Assembly (NCBI RefSeq): GCF_946886105.1
Contig: NZ_CAMPHV010000058.1
Location: 1 to 25,560 of the forward strand
DNA from: an uncultured Pseudomonas sp.
GTDB taxonomy: Bacteria > Pseudomonadota > Gammaproteobacteria > Pseudomonadales > Pseudomonadaceae
Length of the DNA: 25,560 nt
Reading direction: 5' to 3'
Positions within the stretch are counted from its first letter, which is position 1; the number at the start of each line of letters is the position of its first letter. This document shows, piece by piece, positions 1 to 7,668 of this stretch. The notes beneath the pieces were generated by a model, which did no database searches, was not told the DNA's origin, and was given only the letters and a program-made list of their open reading frames with translations. The position numbers were made by a program, and so were the translations under genes.

Positions 1-330
1 GGACACCTGACCGGCAGGATGCCGCTGAAGCTACTTTTTCAACAGAATCGGCCAACTGCTGCCCGTCGCAATCCTCCCTCAACCGCCGCCGCTTTTCCCT
101 TCCCCCAGTCTTAACCAGCCAATAACAGGCCATGGGTATTAAGCCGGTTAAACGGTCTCCTGAGTATTTTTCCAGGCTGCGCCGGGAGGCGTTGTCGTCG
201 TTATTGGTGGTGTCGCGGCTGCCGGCCGTGGTAGGCCAATCAAGCCCACGCGCTTGTCAGCCATGGACAAGCGTCTGAATCGGTGGATAATCCGCTCAAT
301 CTCTCTTTGTTCGAAGACAGCCCTAACGCC
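1..330. other. Upstream region with no recognised gene
   Basis: No convincing reading frame precedes the first copper-cluster gene. The region contains a small dyad (ttaa-gccgg-ttaa, about 149-161) but no sequence I can match to a CueR, CusR or CopR operator. A promoter for the copper cluster probably lies here, but none could be assigned with confidence. Confidence 0.4.
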
Positions 331-714
331 ATGCGCACTCTGCGAATCGCCCTGATCTGGATGCTGATGCTCGCCCTCCCGGCGCAGAGCATGGCGGCGA
401 TCGGCATGCAATTGTGTGCGTTGATCCAGCAGGGCGAGAGTGGGCAGATGGCGGCGCATCATCCCGGGGCCATGGTTAACCACACTGATGCGAGCGCCCA
501 TGCCGAGCATCACGCCTCTGCCGATACACAGCAGGTCAGCGATAGCCGCATGTGCAGCCTCTGTGCGTTTTGCGTCGGCGCGGCTGCCCTGAGTACCCAT
601 GTTGTCAGCAATTCCCCCCTGCAAACCGTCGAACCCTCGCTGGTGCGGCTGGATCGCTTTATCGGCTTTATCGCCGAAACCCCGGAACGACCTCCACGCT
701 TTGTCCTCGCCTAA
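331..714 (+). CDS. DUF2946-like exported Cys/His protein of the copper cluster
   Basis: This is a small protein of 127 aa. The ATG at 331 gives a clean signal peptide (Arg near the N-terminus, hydrophobic run, cleavage near QSMAA), so I prefer it to an in-frame GTG at 283, which would add 16 residues before the signal. The mature part is His- and Met-rich (AAHHPGAM, HAEHHAS) and has a Cys cluster MCSLCAFC followed by a hydrophobic stretch and a C-terminal PERPPR motif. This pattern is that of DUF2946 proteins, which are often found next to copper-resistance genes. The molecular role of the family is not known; metal binding through the Cys and His residues is inferred from composition. It lies at the head of a same-strand run of copper genes. 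No strong ribosome binding site precedes either start, so the exact start is uncertain. Confidence 0.65.
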   Translation: MRTLRIALIWMLMLALPAQSMAAIGMQLCALIQQGESGQMAAHHPGAMVNHTDASAHAEHHASADTQQVSDSRMCSLCAFCVGAAALSTHVVSNSPLQTVEPSLVRLDRFIGFIAETPERPPRFVLA

Positions 715-758
715 GCCCTAGTGCGCCTGTAATTCCCGTTAGCCGTAGCCTGTTCGTG

Positions 759-795
759 CCTCACTCCCGGCCCCTTTCCCAAGGGCGAAGGGGAG
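759..795. repeat. Degenerate half-copy of a CCTCACCCC/CTCTCCC palindromic repeat
   Basis: The sequence cctcactcccggcccctttc followed by ccaagggcgaaggggag resembles one arm of the large palindrome at 19415-19521, with changes. It contains a local hairpin of cccctttccc against gggcgaagggg. It lies in the gap between the first two copper-cluster genes. Confidence 0.5.
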
Positions 796-902
796 TAGTC
801 GTCCGATAGCGCATCCGCTAACCGGTACATGGCCTTTGTCTTACTTGCGCGGGTCGTTCGGTCTATTGCCGGGCGCTGCGTTTGACGCGAGAACCATCGA
901 TC

Positions 903-1208
903 ATGCGTTTTCCCTTTGCCAGTCGGCGAGCCTTTGCTTGCCTGGCTTTGTCGCTGCTGCCACTTAGCAGCTGGGCCGAGTCGCCCGACCCCTTGGATGC
1001 CGAGGCGGCTACGCCGGCCCTCGATTATCGATCCCCCCTGGACAGTTACCGAAGCATGGGTGATGAGCCCATGCACAACTGGCGCGAGGCCAACGAGTTG
1101 GTCGGCCGTATCGGCGGCTGGCGTACCTATGCCCAAGAACCCTGGGAACAGCCGGCCGATAAAGCCACCGAACCGTCTGTCGACCAGAACCCCCATAGCC
1201 ATCACTAA
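903..1208 (+). CDS. Small exported protein of the copper cluster, function unknown
   Basis: This 101-aa protein has an N-terminal signal peptide (RFPFASRR, hydrophobic stretch, LSSWAES cleavage region). The mature part is acidic and Pro-rich, has a central segment MHNWREANELVGRIGGWRTYA, and ends in a short His-rich tail (NPHSHH) that could bind metal. The ATG at 903 is preferred because it starts directly at the basic n-region; a TTG at 882 in frame is possible. The stop lies 10 bp before the ATG of the TolC-type gene, which suggests one transcript. Similar small proteins are found just upstream of the outer-membrane efflux gene in other Pseudomonas copper clusters, but I know of no assigned function. 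I see no catalytic motif. Confidence 0.6.
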   Translation: MRFPFASRRAFACLALSLLPLSSWAESPDPLDAEAATPALDYRSPLDSYRSMGDEPMHNWREANELVGRIGGWRTYAQEPWEQPADKATEPSVDQNPHSHH

Positions 1209-1218
1209 GGAATTGCCG

Positions 1219-2628
1219 ATGAAGATTTTCTTACGGGCAACTCAGGCCGGGTTCTGCGTTGGCTTCCTGCTGCTGAGCGGTTGCGCCAGCTTCACCAAAG
1301 ATGGCGGTTTTGCCACGGTCGAACAGGCCAGCCAAACGCAGTTGGACAAGCAGGTCACCTGGGTGAAAACCCCGGAGCAGCGTGGCGAGGTCGCCGAACG
1401 GGTCGCCGAGTTGTTGGCGCAGCCGCTGACGGCGGACTCTGCGGTGCAGGTCGCTTTACTTAACAACCCGGGGCTACAGGCCAGTTTCGACGAACTGGGC
1501 ATCAGCGAGGCCGAACGGGTGCAGGCCGGGCGCATCCCCAATCCGGGGTTCTCCTTCGGCCGTCTGGAACAGGGCAGCGAGGTGGAATACGAGCGCGGTC
1601 TGCATATCAACTTGGCACGGTTGATCGCCATGCCACTGACCTCGGGCATGGAGGCCCGGCGTTTCGAGCAGGTACAGCGGCAGACCAGCCTGGCGGTGTT
1701 CGAACTGGCCACGCAAACGCGCAAGGCCTGGTACCGTGCGGTGGCGGCGCAGGAAAGCCTGGGCTTTATGCGCCAGGTGATGGATTCGGCGGAGATCGGC
1801 GCCGAGCTGGCCCGGCGCCTGGCGGCGGTGGGCAACTACAGCAAGTTGCAGCAGGCCCAGGAGCAGAGTTTCTACGCCGATGCCGGGCTCAACCTGATCC
1901 GCGCCGAGCAGGTGCGTTTGCAGAGCCGCGAGCAGTTGACCCGTCTGCTCGGCTTGTGGGGCGAGCAGTTCGACTTCCGCCTACCCGAGCGCCTGCCCGA
2001 ACTGCCGGCCGAAGCCGAGCAGCTGCCGAATGTCGAGCGCCTGGCCATGGGCCAACGCCTGGATATCCAGGCCGTGCGCCTGGACGCCGAGCGTTTGGCG
2101 CGCAACCTCGGGTTGAGCAAGACCACGCGCTTTATCAACGTGCTGGAGCTGGGGTTGGTGAGTAACAAGTCCAATGAAGAGCCGACCCAGCGCGGCTACG
2201 AGATCAGCGTCGAGCTGCCGCTGTTCGATTGGAGCGGGGCCAAGGTGGCGAAGGCCGAGGCGCAGTACCGGCAAATGCTCAATCGTGCGGCCGAAACCGC
2301 GATCAATGCCCGCTCCCAGGTACGCGAGGCCTATCTGGGTTATCGCTCGGCCCACGACATCGCCCGCCATTACCGCGACCAGGTGTTGCCGCTGCGTCAG
2401 CGCATCGCCGAGGAAAATGTCCTGCAGTACAACGGCATGTTTATCAGCACCTTCGAGCTGCTGGCCGATGCGCGTAAACAGATACTCGCGGTCGATGGTT
2501 ATTTGCAGGCCCAGCGCGATTTCTGGACGGCCAAGGCCGATCTGGATATGGCCATGCTCGGCGCGCCGAGTATGACCGCCATGGCTGCCGGCGCCGCTGC
2601 TGGCGCTGACGCCGCTGGCGGCCACTGA
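1219..2628 (+). CDS. TolC-family outer-membrane efflux lipoprotein
   Basis: This 469-aa protein is a member of the TolC/OEP superfamily (CusC/OprM-type outer-membrane factors), which form trimeric exit ducts through the outer membrane. A lipobox LLLSGC places the lipidated Cys at residue 22. Two repeats of long, Ala/Arg/Glu-rich helices follow, typical of the coiled-coil barrel. The ATG at 1219 is chosen because aagga lies just upstream and because it starts the lipoprotein signal; the reading frame stays open further upstream but would overlap the preceding gene. It ends 16 bp before the multicopper oxidase gene. Context implies copper export or periplasmic copper handling, but no membrane-fusion protein or RND pump partner is visible here, so it either uses a pump encoded elsewhere or acts differently. 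The C-terminus is Ala/Gly-rich and ends GGH. Confidence 0.85.
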   Translation: MKIFLRATQAGFCVGFLLLSGCASFTKDGGFATVEQASQTQLDKQVTWVKTPEQRGEVAERVAELLAQPLTADSAVQVALLNNPGLQASFDELGISEAERVQAGRIPNPGFSFGRLEQGSEVEYERGLHINLARLIAMPLTSGMEARRFEQVQRQTSLAVFELATQTRKAWYRAVAAQESLGFMRQVMDSAEIGAELARRLAAVGNYSKLQQAQEQSFYADAGLNLIRAEQVRLQSREQLTRLLGLWGEQFDFRLPERLPELPAEAEQLPNVERLAMGQRLDIQAVRLDAERLARNLGLSKTTRFINVLELGLVSNKSNEEPTQRGYEISVELPLFDWSGAKVAKAEAQYRQMLNRAAETAINARSQVREAYLGYRSAHDIARHYRDQVLPLRQRIAEENVLQYNGMFISTFELLADARKQILAVDGYLQAQRDFWTAKADLDMAMLGAPSMTAMAAGAAAGADAAGGH

Positions 2629-2644
2629 TCAAGGAATATTCAAG

Positions 2645-4057
2645 ATGGTTTCAAGACGTGATTTCGTTCTCGGCGCCAGTGCGATTACCGCCGCGGTCGC
2701 CACTTCGGCGGTCAGCCGCGTGTCGCTGGCCGGTTTGCCGGAAGCAGTGTCGCAGAGCAGCGCCGACACTATGCCGCCGCTGCAACCGCAGAACGGCCGG
2801 CCCTATAACCCGGTGGTCACCCTCAATGGCTGGACGCTGCCATGGCGTATGAACAACGGGGTCAAGGAGTTCCACCTGGTCGCCGAGCCGGTGGTGCGCG
2901 AGCTGGCGCCCGGTTACAAGGCCCATCTGTGGGGCTATAACGGCCAGTCGCCGGGACCGACCATCGAGGTGGTGGAAGGTGATAGGGTGCGGATTTTCGT
3001 CACCAACAAACTGCCCGAGCACACCAGCGTGCACTGGCACGGCCAGCGTTTGCCCAATGGCATGGACGGCGTCGCCGGGCTGACCCAGCCGGCGATTCCG
3101 TCGGGCAAGACCTTCGTTTACGAGTTCGTCGCCCGTCGCCCCGGCACCTTTATGTATCACCCGCATGCCGACGAGATGACCCAAATGGCCATGGGCATGA
3201 TGGGCTTCTGGGTCACTCACCCGAAGGAACATCACCCGCTGATCAGCGAAGTGGATCGCGATTTCTGCTTTCTGCTCAATGCCTACGACATCGATCCCGG
3301 TGCCTATACGCCGAAGATCATGACCATGCTCGACTTCAACCTATGGACCTTCAACAGCCGTATCTTCCCCGGCATCGACCCGTTGGTGGTGCGGCAGAAC
3401 GACAAGGTGCGCATCCGCGTCGGCAACCTGACCATGACCAACCACCCGATCCATCTGCATGGCCACGAGTTCGAAGTGACCGGTACCGATGGCGGGCCGA
3501 CGCCGGTGGGGTCGCGCTGGCCGGAGGTGACCACGGACATTGCCGTGGGGCAGATGCGCCAGGTCGAGTTCCTTGCCGACGAGGAGGGCGATTGGGCGTT
3601 CCACTGCCACAAGAGCCACCACACCATGAATGCCATGGGCCACGACATCCCGACCCTGGTCGGTGTCGACCACCGCGACATGACCCGCAAGATCGCCAAG
3701 CTGATCCCCGATTACATGGTGATGGGCGAGCGCGGCATGGCCGATATGGCGGAAATGCAGATGCCGTTGCCGGACAACACCGCGCCGATGATGACCGGCG
3801 ACGGTCCCTTCGGTTCGGTGGAGATGGGCGGCATGTTCAGCATGCTCAAGGTACGCAAGGATCAAGCGCCGGGCGATTACCGCGACCCCGGTTGGTTCAA
3901 GCACCCGGCCGGCACCGTCGCCCATGAATGGCGCGGCGAGCTGGCCACGCCGGCACGCTCGAACGAGGCCGGCGGGCAGAGCATGCAGCTGCAACAACCG
4001 CCCAGCGAGACCATCGAAGTACAGGTACGCAAACCCAGCGGCCATAGCGGCCATTGA
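2645..4057 (+). CDS. Tat-exported two-domain multicopper oxidase
   Basis: This 470-aa enzyme begins with a twin-arginine signal (SRRDFVLG, residues 3-10) and is predicted to be exported folded to the periplasm, where such oxidases oxidise Cu(I) or phenolic substrates with O2. All four copper-ligand motifs are present: HWH (130-132), HPH (172-174), HPIHLHGH (267-274) and HCHKSHHTMNAM (320-331), the last giving the type 1 His/Cys/His/Met set. Only about 95 residues separate the second and third motifs, too few for the middle cupredoxin domain of CopA/CueO/laccase-type enzymes, so this is a two-domain form with the type 1 site in the second domain. Residues about 350-470 form a Met-, Asp- and His-containing tail (MADMAEMQM; ending SGHSGH). 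An aagga sequence lies 10 bp before the start. It follows the TolC-type gene closely. Confidence 0.9.
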   Translation: MVSRRDFVLGASAITAAVATSAVSRVSLAGLPEAVSQSSADTMPPLQPQNGRPYNPVVTLNGWTLPWRMNNGVKEFHLVAEPVVRELAPGYKAHLWGYNGQSPGPTIEVVEGDRVRIFVTNKLPEHTSVHWHGQRLPNGMDGVAGLTQPAIPSGKTFVYEFVARRPGTFMYHPHADEMTQMAMGMMGFWVTHPKEHHPLISEVDRDFCFLLNAYDIDPGAYTPKIMTMLDFNLWTFNSRIFPGIDPLVVRQNDKVRIRVGNLTMTNHPIHLHGHEFEVTGTDGGPTPVGSRWPEVTTDIAVGQMRQVEFLADEEGDWAFHCHKSHHTMNAMGHDIPTLVGVDHRDMTRKIAKLIPDYMVMGERGMADMAEMQMPLPDNTAPMMTGDGPFGSVEMGGMFSMLKVRKDQAPGDYRDPGWFKHPAGTVAHEWRGELATPARSNEAGGQSMQLQQPPSETIEVQVRKPSGHSGH

Positions 4058-4065
4058 CGAGGTTT

Positions 4066-4105
4066 GTAGGAGCCAGCAAGGACTAGGCGTCCCCCCGGCT
4101 CCTAC
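4066..4105. repeat. Short inverted repeat (gtaggagcc/ggctcctac)
   Basis: Nine-base perfect arms at 4066-4074 and 4097-4105 enclose a 22-base loop. The arms resemble the common Pseudomonas GTAGGAGCC palindromic intergenic repeat. It lies between the multicopper oxidase and cupredoxin genes and could form a hairpin in the transcript; there is no T tract, so it is not a typical terminator. Confidence 0.65.
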
Positions 4106-4141
4106 CAAGCATTGCAGCTGCAAAATTGAGGAAATACCGAG

Positions 4142-4648
4142 ATGAATACAGCATTAAACCTGGCCGCCCTGGTGCTGGCCCTTAGCGCCGCGCTGACCAG
4201 CGCGCCTGCGTTGGCCCATGGCGAAGCCCACGCCGGAGCCCAGGCCCAAAAGGTGGTCAAGGAGCAGAAACCCTGGGGCATTGCCGGTGATGCCGATCAG
4301 GTCGACCGCACCATCGAGGTCAGCATGACCGACCAGATGCGTTTCACCCCGGATCGGATCGAGGTGAAGCTCGGCGAAACCATTCGCTTCGTCCATCGCA
4401 ACCAAGGCCGGATGCTGCATGAGTTCGTCCTGGGTACCAAGCAGGACCTGGATGAGCACGCGGCGATGATGGTCAAGTTTCCCGGCATGGAGCACGACGA
4501 ACCCTATATGGCCCATGTCGGCCCAGGGAAGCGCGAGGAAATCGTCTGGACCTTCAATCGCGTCGGCGAGTTCGACTTCGCCTGCCTGATAGCCGGCCAC
4601 TACCAGGCCGGCATGGTCGGCAAAATCAGCGTATCGCCAACTAATTGA
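4142..4648 (+). CDS. Periplasmic cupredoxin-family copper protein
   Basis: This 168-aa protein has an N-terminal signal peptide (cleavage after APALA, before HGEAHAGA). A single cupredoxin domain covers about residues 55-166. Type 1 copper ligands are clear: His93 in MLHEF, Cys148 and His153 in FACLIAGH, and Met158 in YQAGM. The mature N-terminus is His-containing, and a Met/His-rich insertion (MMVKFPGMEHDEPYM, 109-123) precedes the Cys loop, as in copper-cluster cupredoxins. It probably carries copper or electrons in the periplasm, possibly for the oxidase encoded just upstream; that partnership is inferred from gene order. A gagga sequence precedes the ATG. The gap to the oxidase gene holds only a short inverted repeat. 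Confidence 0.88.
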   Translation: MNTALNLAALVLALSAALTSAPALAHGEAHAGAQAQKVVKEQKPWGIAGDADQVDRTIEVSMTDQMRFTPDRIEVKLGETIRFVHRNQGRMLHEFVLGTKQDLDEHAAMMVKFPGMEHDEPYMAHVGPGKREEIVWTFNRVGEFDFACLIAGHYQAGMVGKISVSPTN

Positions 4649-4681
4649 TCACCCATGGCATCCATGACAGAGGAACAACCA

Positions 4682-5005
4682 ATGAAAACAATTCTGACCG
4701 CTATCGCCTTGGGCTGCACCCTGGCCTTCCCCGCATTCGCCGCCGAACCGGCTAAGGCGCCGAGCAGCAGCGAGGCCGCAACCAATATGAGCCAGGGCGA
4801 GGTGCGCAAGATCGACGCCGCCGCGCAGAAGATCACCCTGCGCCACGGCCCCATCGCCAATATCGGCATGCCGCCGATGACCATGCTCTTCGGCGTGCGG
4901 GATGCGGCGCTGCTCGAAGGTGTGAAGGCCGGCGACAAGGTGAATTTCGTGGTCGAACAGCAAGGCACTCAGTTCGTCGTCACCGAACTGAAAAGCGCGG
5001 AGTAG
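4682..5005 (+). CDS. CusF-like periplasmic copper-binding protein
   Basis: This 107-aa protein has a signal peptide (MKTILTAIALG, cleavage at AFAAE) and a CusF/OB-fold domain (about 37-105). CusF of E. coli binds Cu(I) through His36, Met47 and Met49, capped by Trp44. The matching residues here are His55, Met66 and Met68, but the Trp position is Met63 (IGMPPMTM), which would give an all-thioether site without the cation-pi Trp. The ATG at 4682 is preferred over the ATG at 4655 because agagga lies directly upstream and the signal peptide starts there. It is the last gene of the same-strand copper run, 33 bp after the cupredoxin stop, and likely shuttles Cu(I) to the oxidase or an efflux complex. 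Confidence 0.87.
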   Translation: MKTILTAIALGCTLAFPAFAAEPAKAPSSSEAATNMSQGEVRKIDAAAQKITLRHGPIANIGMPPMTMLFGVRDAALLEGVKAGDKVNFVVEQQGTQFVVTELKSAE

Positions 5006-5039
5006 CCCTCCGGCTGGCCCGCTATATTCGCAAGAACAC

Positions 5040-5060
5040 TCCCGGATTGCATCCGGGCTA
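5040..5060. repeat. Half REP unit
   Basis: The cccggattgcatccgggcta sequence is identical to the right arm of the REPIN palindromes found elsewhere in the window, but no opposite arm is present. It can fold into a short hairpin (cccgga/tccggg) directly downstream of the copper run and might act as a transcript end. Confidence 0.7.
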
Positions 5061-5070
5061 GCAGAGCGGC

Positions 5071-5129
5071 GTAGGGTGGATGACGCTTCATCCATCCACC
5101 AAATAACCATGGTGGATGGGTGACGCGTC
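5071..5129. repeat. GTAGGGTGGAT-type palindromic repeat
   Basis: gtagggtggatgacgc at the left, and ccatccacc/ggtggatgg inverted arms around 5092-5119, form a dyad with about 8 unpaired central bases. The gtagggtggat start recurs at 25538-25548 at the end of the window, indicating a dispersed repeat family. Confidence 0.6.
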
Positions 5130-5492
5130 AGGGTTATTCAGGCATCAGATGTTCCCCCTGGATTTCATCCGGCCACGCAGCCGAGGCTCCTCGTCAGCAG
5201 CGATAACCCTTTGCAGCGGCTATCCCGTCACCTCCTCAGTCGGCGGTAGTCCATCCCCCGAAAATCGGGTTGTATCGGTGCGACTAATCCAATCAGTGCG
5301 GCGACAACCTCTCATTGTTGAGTGGTAGGTCAAGAAAATCGCAAGTGGATTGCATATCGCACGGAACTCGCAGAACCGAACGGTGTTGTCACAGGTCAAG
5401 TGCTCATGGCCGCATCCGCTGAGGTATCAGGGAGAGTGGCGTAAGCCGTGCGCGGCCTGCTTACAACAACATTTAACAAGGATGATTTTCCG

Positions 5493-7106
5493 ATGAAGAA
5501 GAAAAACAATGTTCGAAGGGTTGTTGGTTCTCTCGCGTTAGCCGCGTCCACCGTAAGCGTTGCAGCCCCTGGCGACGACAGCCAGCGCTTCAACGACTTC
5601 TGGACGCCGGGCAAGCCGTCGCTGTCGGCGTGCAAATCTCCGTTGTTGGTCGGCACACCGCTCGGTCTGCCGCACTGCATGCAGTCCCGGAATGTGATGA
5701 CCCGTTTGCAGGAGCTGCAGGACATCGCCAGCATGAACGGCGGCAATCGTGCGGCGGCGCAGCCGGGCTATCAAGCTTCGGTCGACTATGTACGCAGCAC
5801 CCTGGAGCGTGCCGGTTACACCGTTACCCTGCAGGCATTTCCCTTCACCTCCTACGAGCCCATCGGGCCGGGCACGCTCAGCATGCTCGCGCCGACGCCG
5901 ACCGATTACGTCTGGGATCAGGACTTCACCTACCTGTCGCAGACCGAAGCCGGCGATGTAAGCGCCAGCGTGGCGCCAGTGGATGTGGCCCTCGGGGCGG
6001 GCAATACCTCTACCAGTGGCTGCGAGCCGGAAGATTTCACCGGTTTCCCCAGCGGCTCCATCGCCTTGATCCAGCGCGGTGCCTGTACCTTCCAGATCAA
6101 GGCTGAGAACGCCGCGGCTGCGGGTGCCGCCGGGGTGATCATCTTCAACCAGGGCGATACCGAAGATCGCAAAGGCTTGATGAACGCGACCCTGGGCGAT
6201 AGCTATGCCGGCGGTATTCCGGTGCTGTTCACCACCTACGATATCGGCGCCGGCTGGGCGCAGAGCGAAGGCGTGCAGGTGCGCATGGTGGCCGACGTCG
6301 AACGCAGCCGTACCGAAACCCACAACGTGATCGCCGAGACCCGTCGCGGCAACCCGGATAACGTGGTGATGGTCGGCGCGCACCTGGATTCGGTGGGCGA
6401 AGGCCCCGGTATCAACGACAACGGCTCGGGCAGTGCCGCCTTGCTGGAAATGGCGGTATTGATGAGCAAGGCCCACCCGTTCAACAAGGTGCGTTTCGCC
6501 TGGTGGGGTGCGGAAGAGTCGGGTCTGGTCGGCTCCACCTATTACGTCACCGAGTTGGCGGCGGAGGAGAAGCAACGGATCAAGGCGTATCTGAACTTCG
6601 ACATGATCGCCTCGCCGAACTTCGGCAACTTCATCTATGACGGCGACGGTTCGGACTTCGGCCTGCAAGGCCCGCCCGGTTCGGCTGCCATCGAGCGCTT
6701 GCTGGGGGCTTACTTCAACCTGCGCAGTGCACCGACCGAAGGCACCGAGATCGACTTCCGCTCCGACTATGCGCAGTTCTTCGACGACGGGATCGCCTTC
6801 GGCGGCTTGTTCACCGGCGCTGAAGACGTGAAGAGCGAGGAGCAGGCGCAGAAGTTCGGCGGTGCCGCCAACGAGCCGTTCGACCCGTGCTACCACCAGG
6901 CGTGCGACGACATCAGCAACGTCGCCACCGATGCCCTGGAGTTGCATGGCGATGCCATGGCGTTCGCCACCAGCTGGCTGTCGTTGTCGACCAAAATCAT
7001 CGACGATGAAATCGCCGCGGCAGAAACCGCTCAGCAAGGGCGTTCGCTCCTGCGTCAGCAGTCCGTGCGTGACGTCGAGCGTTGGGGCCGTTATTACATC
7101 AAGTAA
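5493..7106 (+). CDS. Secreted M28 family aminopeptidase (PaAP-like)
   Basis: This 537-aa zinc aminopeptidase closely resembles Pseudomonas aeruginosa PaAP (PA2939), which is 536 aa long. A signal peptide (MKKKNNVRR, hydrophobic run, VSVAAP) is followed by a PA (protease-associated) domain at about 155-270 and the M28 catalytic domain at about 275-500. Predicted zinc ligands and catalytic residues are His297 (GAHLDS), Asp309 (INDNGSG), Glu341/Glu342 (WGAEESG), Asp370 (NFDM) and His468 (CYHQACDD). Cys466 and Cys471 flank the last ligand. PaAP is exported by the type II system and trimmed at the C-terminus to become active; the same is likely here. ATG 5493 is preferred to GTG 5448 since aagga (5478-5482) precedes it and the basic n-region begins there. 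The gene stands alone and ends in a strong terminator. Confidence 0.93.
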   Translation: MKKKNNVRRVVGSLALAASTVSVAAPGDDSQRFNDFWTPGKPSLSACKSPLLVGTPLGLPHCMQSRNVMTRLQELQDIASMNGGNRAAAQPGYQASVDYVRSTLERAGYTVTLQAFPFTSYEPIGPGTLSMLAPTPTDYVWDQDFTYLSQTEAGDVSASVAPVDVALGAGNTSTSGCEPEDFTGFPSGSIALIQRGACTFQIKAENAAAAGAAGVIIFNQGDTEDRKGLMNATLGDSYAGGIPVLFTTYDIGAGWAQSEGVQVRMVADVERSRTETHNVIAETRRGNPDNVVMVGAHLDSVGEGPGINDNGSGSAALLEMAVLMSKAHPFNKVRFAWWGAEESGLVGSTYYVTELAAEEKQRIKAYLNFDMIASPNFGNFIYDGDGSDFGLQGPPGSAAIERLLGAYFNLRSAPTEGTEIDFRSDYAQFFDDGIAFGGLFTGAEDVKSEEQAQKFGGAANEPFDPCYHQACDDISNVATDALELHGDAMAFATSWLSLSTKIIDDEIAAAETAQQGRSLLRQQSVRDVERWGRYYIK

Positions 7107-7131
7107 GTATCGATAACGCCTGAAACCACGA

Positions 7132-7165
7132 CTGCGCCAGGGTTCGACCCTGGCGCAGTTTTTTT
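7132..7165 (+). terminator. Rho-independent terminator of the aminopeptidase gene
   Basis: A perfect 11-bp stem (ctgcgccaggg at 7132-7142, ccctggcgcag at 7148-7158) with a 5-base loop is followed by seven T residues. It lies 25 bp after the aminopeptidase stop and just past the end of the convergent gene on the other strand. There is no matching A-run on its left side, so it works mainly on the + strand. Confidence 0.93.
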
Positions 7166-7535
7166 ATTTGCCGGCGAAGCGTTCGTTCAGGTAGGCGATG
7201 ATCGCTTTCGATTCATACAACCAGGTGCTCTGGCCGTTCTCTTCGATACGCAGGCACGGCACCTTGATCTTGCCGCCTTGCTGCTCCAGATCCTGCCGAG
7301 CCTGAGGGTTATTCTTCGCGTCGCGCAGCGCGACCGGCACATTCAGTTTGTGCAAGGTACGGCGGGTTTTCACGCAGAACGGGCAGGCGTGGAACTGATA
7401 CAAGGCCAGGCCGGCAGCGCTGCGTTCGACTGCTGCTTGCGCCTCGGGCGCGCGCTTGAGCTTGCGCGGGCGGGTGATGAAGTCGATGAAGATGATCAGC
7501 TGGCCGAGACCGATTCTGAGTGCCTTGATAAGCAT
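7164..7535 (-). CDS. Membrane-anchored glutaredoxin-like / GST N-terminal domain protein
   Basis: This 123-aa protein has an N-terminal hydrophobic segment (about residues 3-20), a basic stretch (RPRKLKR), and then a thioredoxin-fold domain with a glutaredoxin-type CPFC active site (Cys51, Cys54) and a cis-Pro loop KVPC (Pro93). An ESKAI motif (glutathione-binding segment of GST N-terminal domains) is near the end. It probably reduces or binds glutathione-linked thiols at the cytoplasmic face of the membrane; the substrate is unknown. The arrangement matches short 'GST N-terminal domain' proteins common in Pseudomonas. It converges with the aminopeptidase gene and is not in an operon with its neighbours. 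Confidence 0.82.
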   Translation of the reverse strand: MLIKALRIGLGQLIIFIDFITRPRKLKRAPEAQAAVERSAAGLALYQFHACPFCVKTRRTLHKLNVPVALRDAKNNPQARQDLEQQGGKIKVPCLRIEENGQSTWLYESKAIIAYLNERFAGK

Positions 7536-7668
7536 CCTGAGATAACCCTGGTTGGAAAATGACGGGGGCGAAGCTTACCCGAGTTTAGGGGCGCTGGCCC
7601 GGGGCCAAGCCGAACGGCATAATCCGCGCTTCTTTTCGAACCCGCCTGGCCAGGCGATGCGAGCCCCG

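Larger units (their letters stand above)
5006..5492. other. Gene-free region with mosaic repeats between copper cluster and aminopeptidase
   Basis: No supported gene was found. The first part holds half a REP unit (about 5040-5060, cccggattgcatccgggcta) directly followed by a different palindromic repeat (about 5071-5129). The rest (about 5130-5470) is of lower G+C content than the genes and shows no recognisable motif. The promoter of the aminopeptidase gene should be in it, but I could not place it with confidence. Confidence 0.5.

Noticed and set aside
148..624. Open reading frame on the minus strand opposite the first copper-cluster gene
   Set aside because: It has no family features and lies antisense to a gene with a clear signal peptide and Cys/His motifs.
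916..1218. Upstream extension of the TolC-type gene
   Set aside because: It would overlap the small exported protein in another frame and would bury the lipoprotein signal; the ATG at 1219 has a ribosome binding site.
5538..7037. Long (499-codon) open frame opposite the aminopeptidase gene
   Set aside because: It is the antisense shadow common in high-GC DNA; the + strand frame has a full set of catalytic residues.
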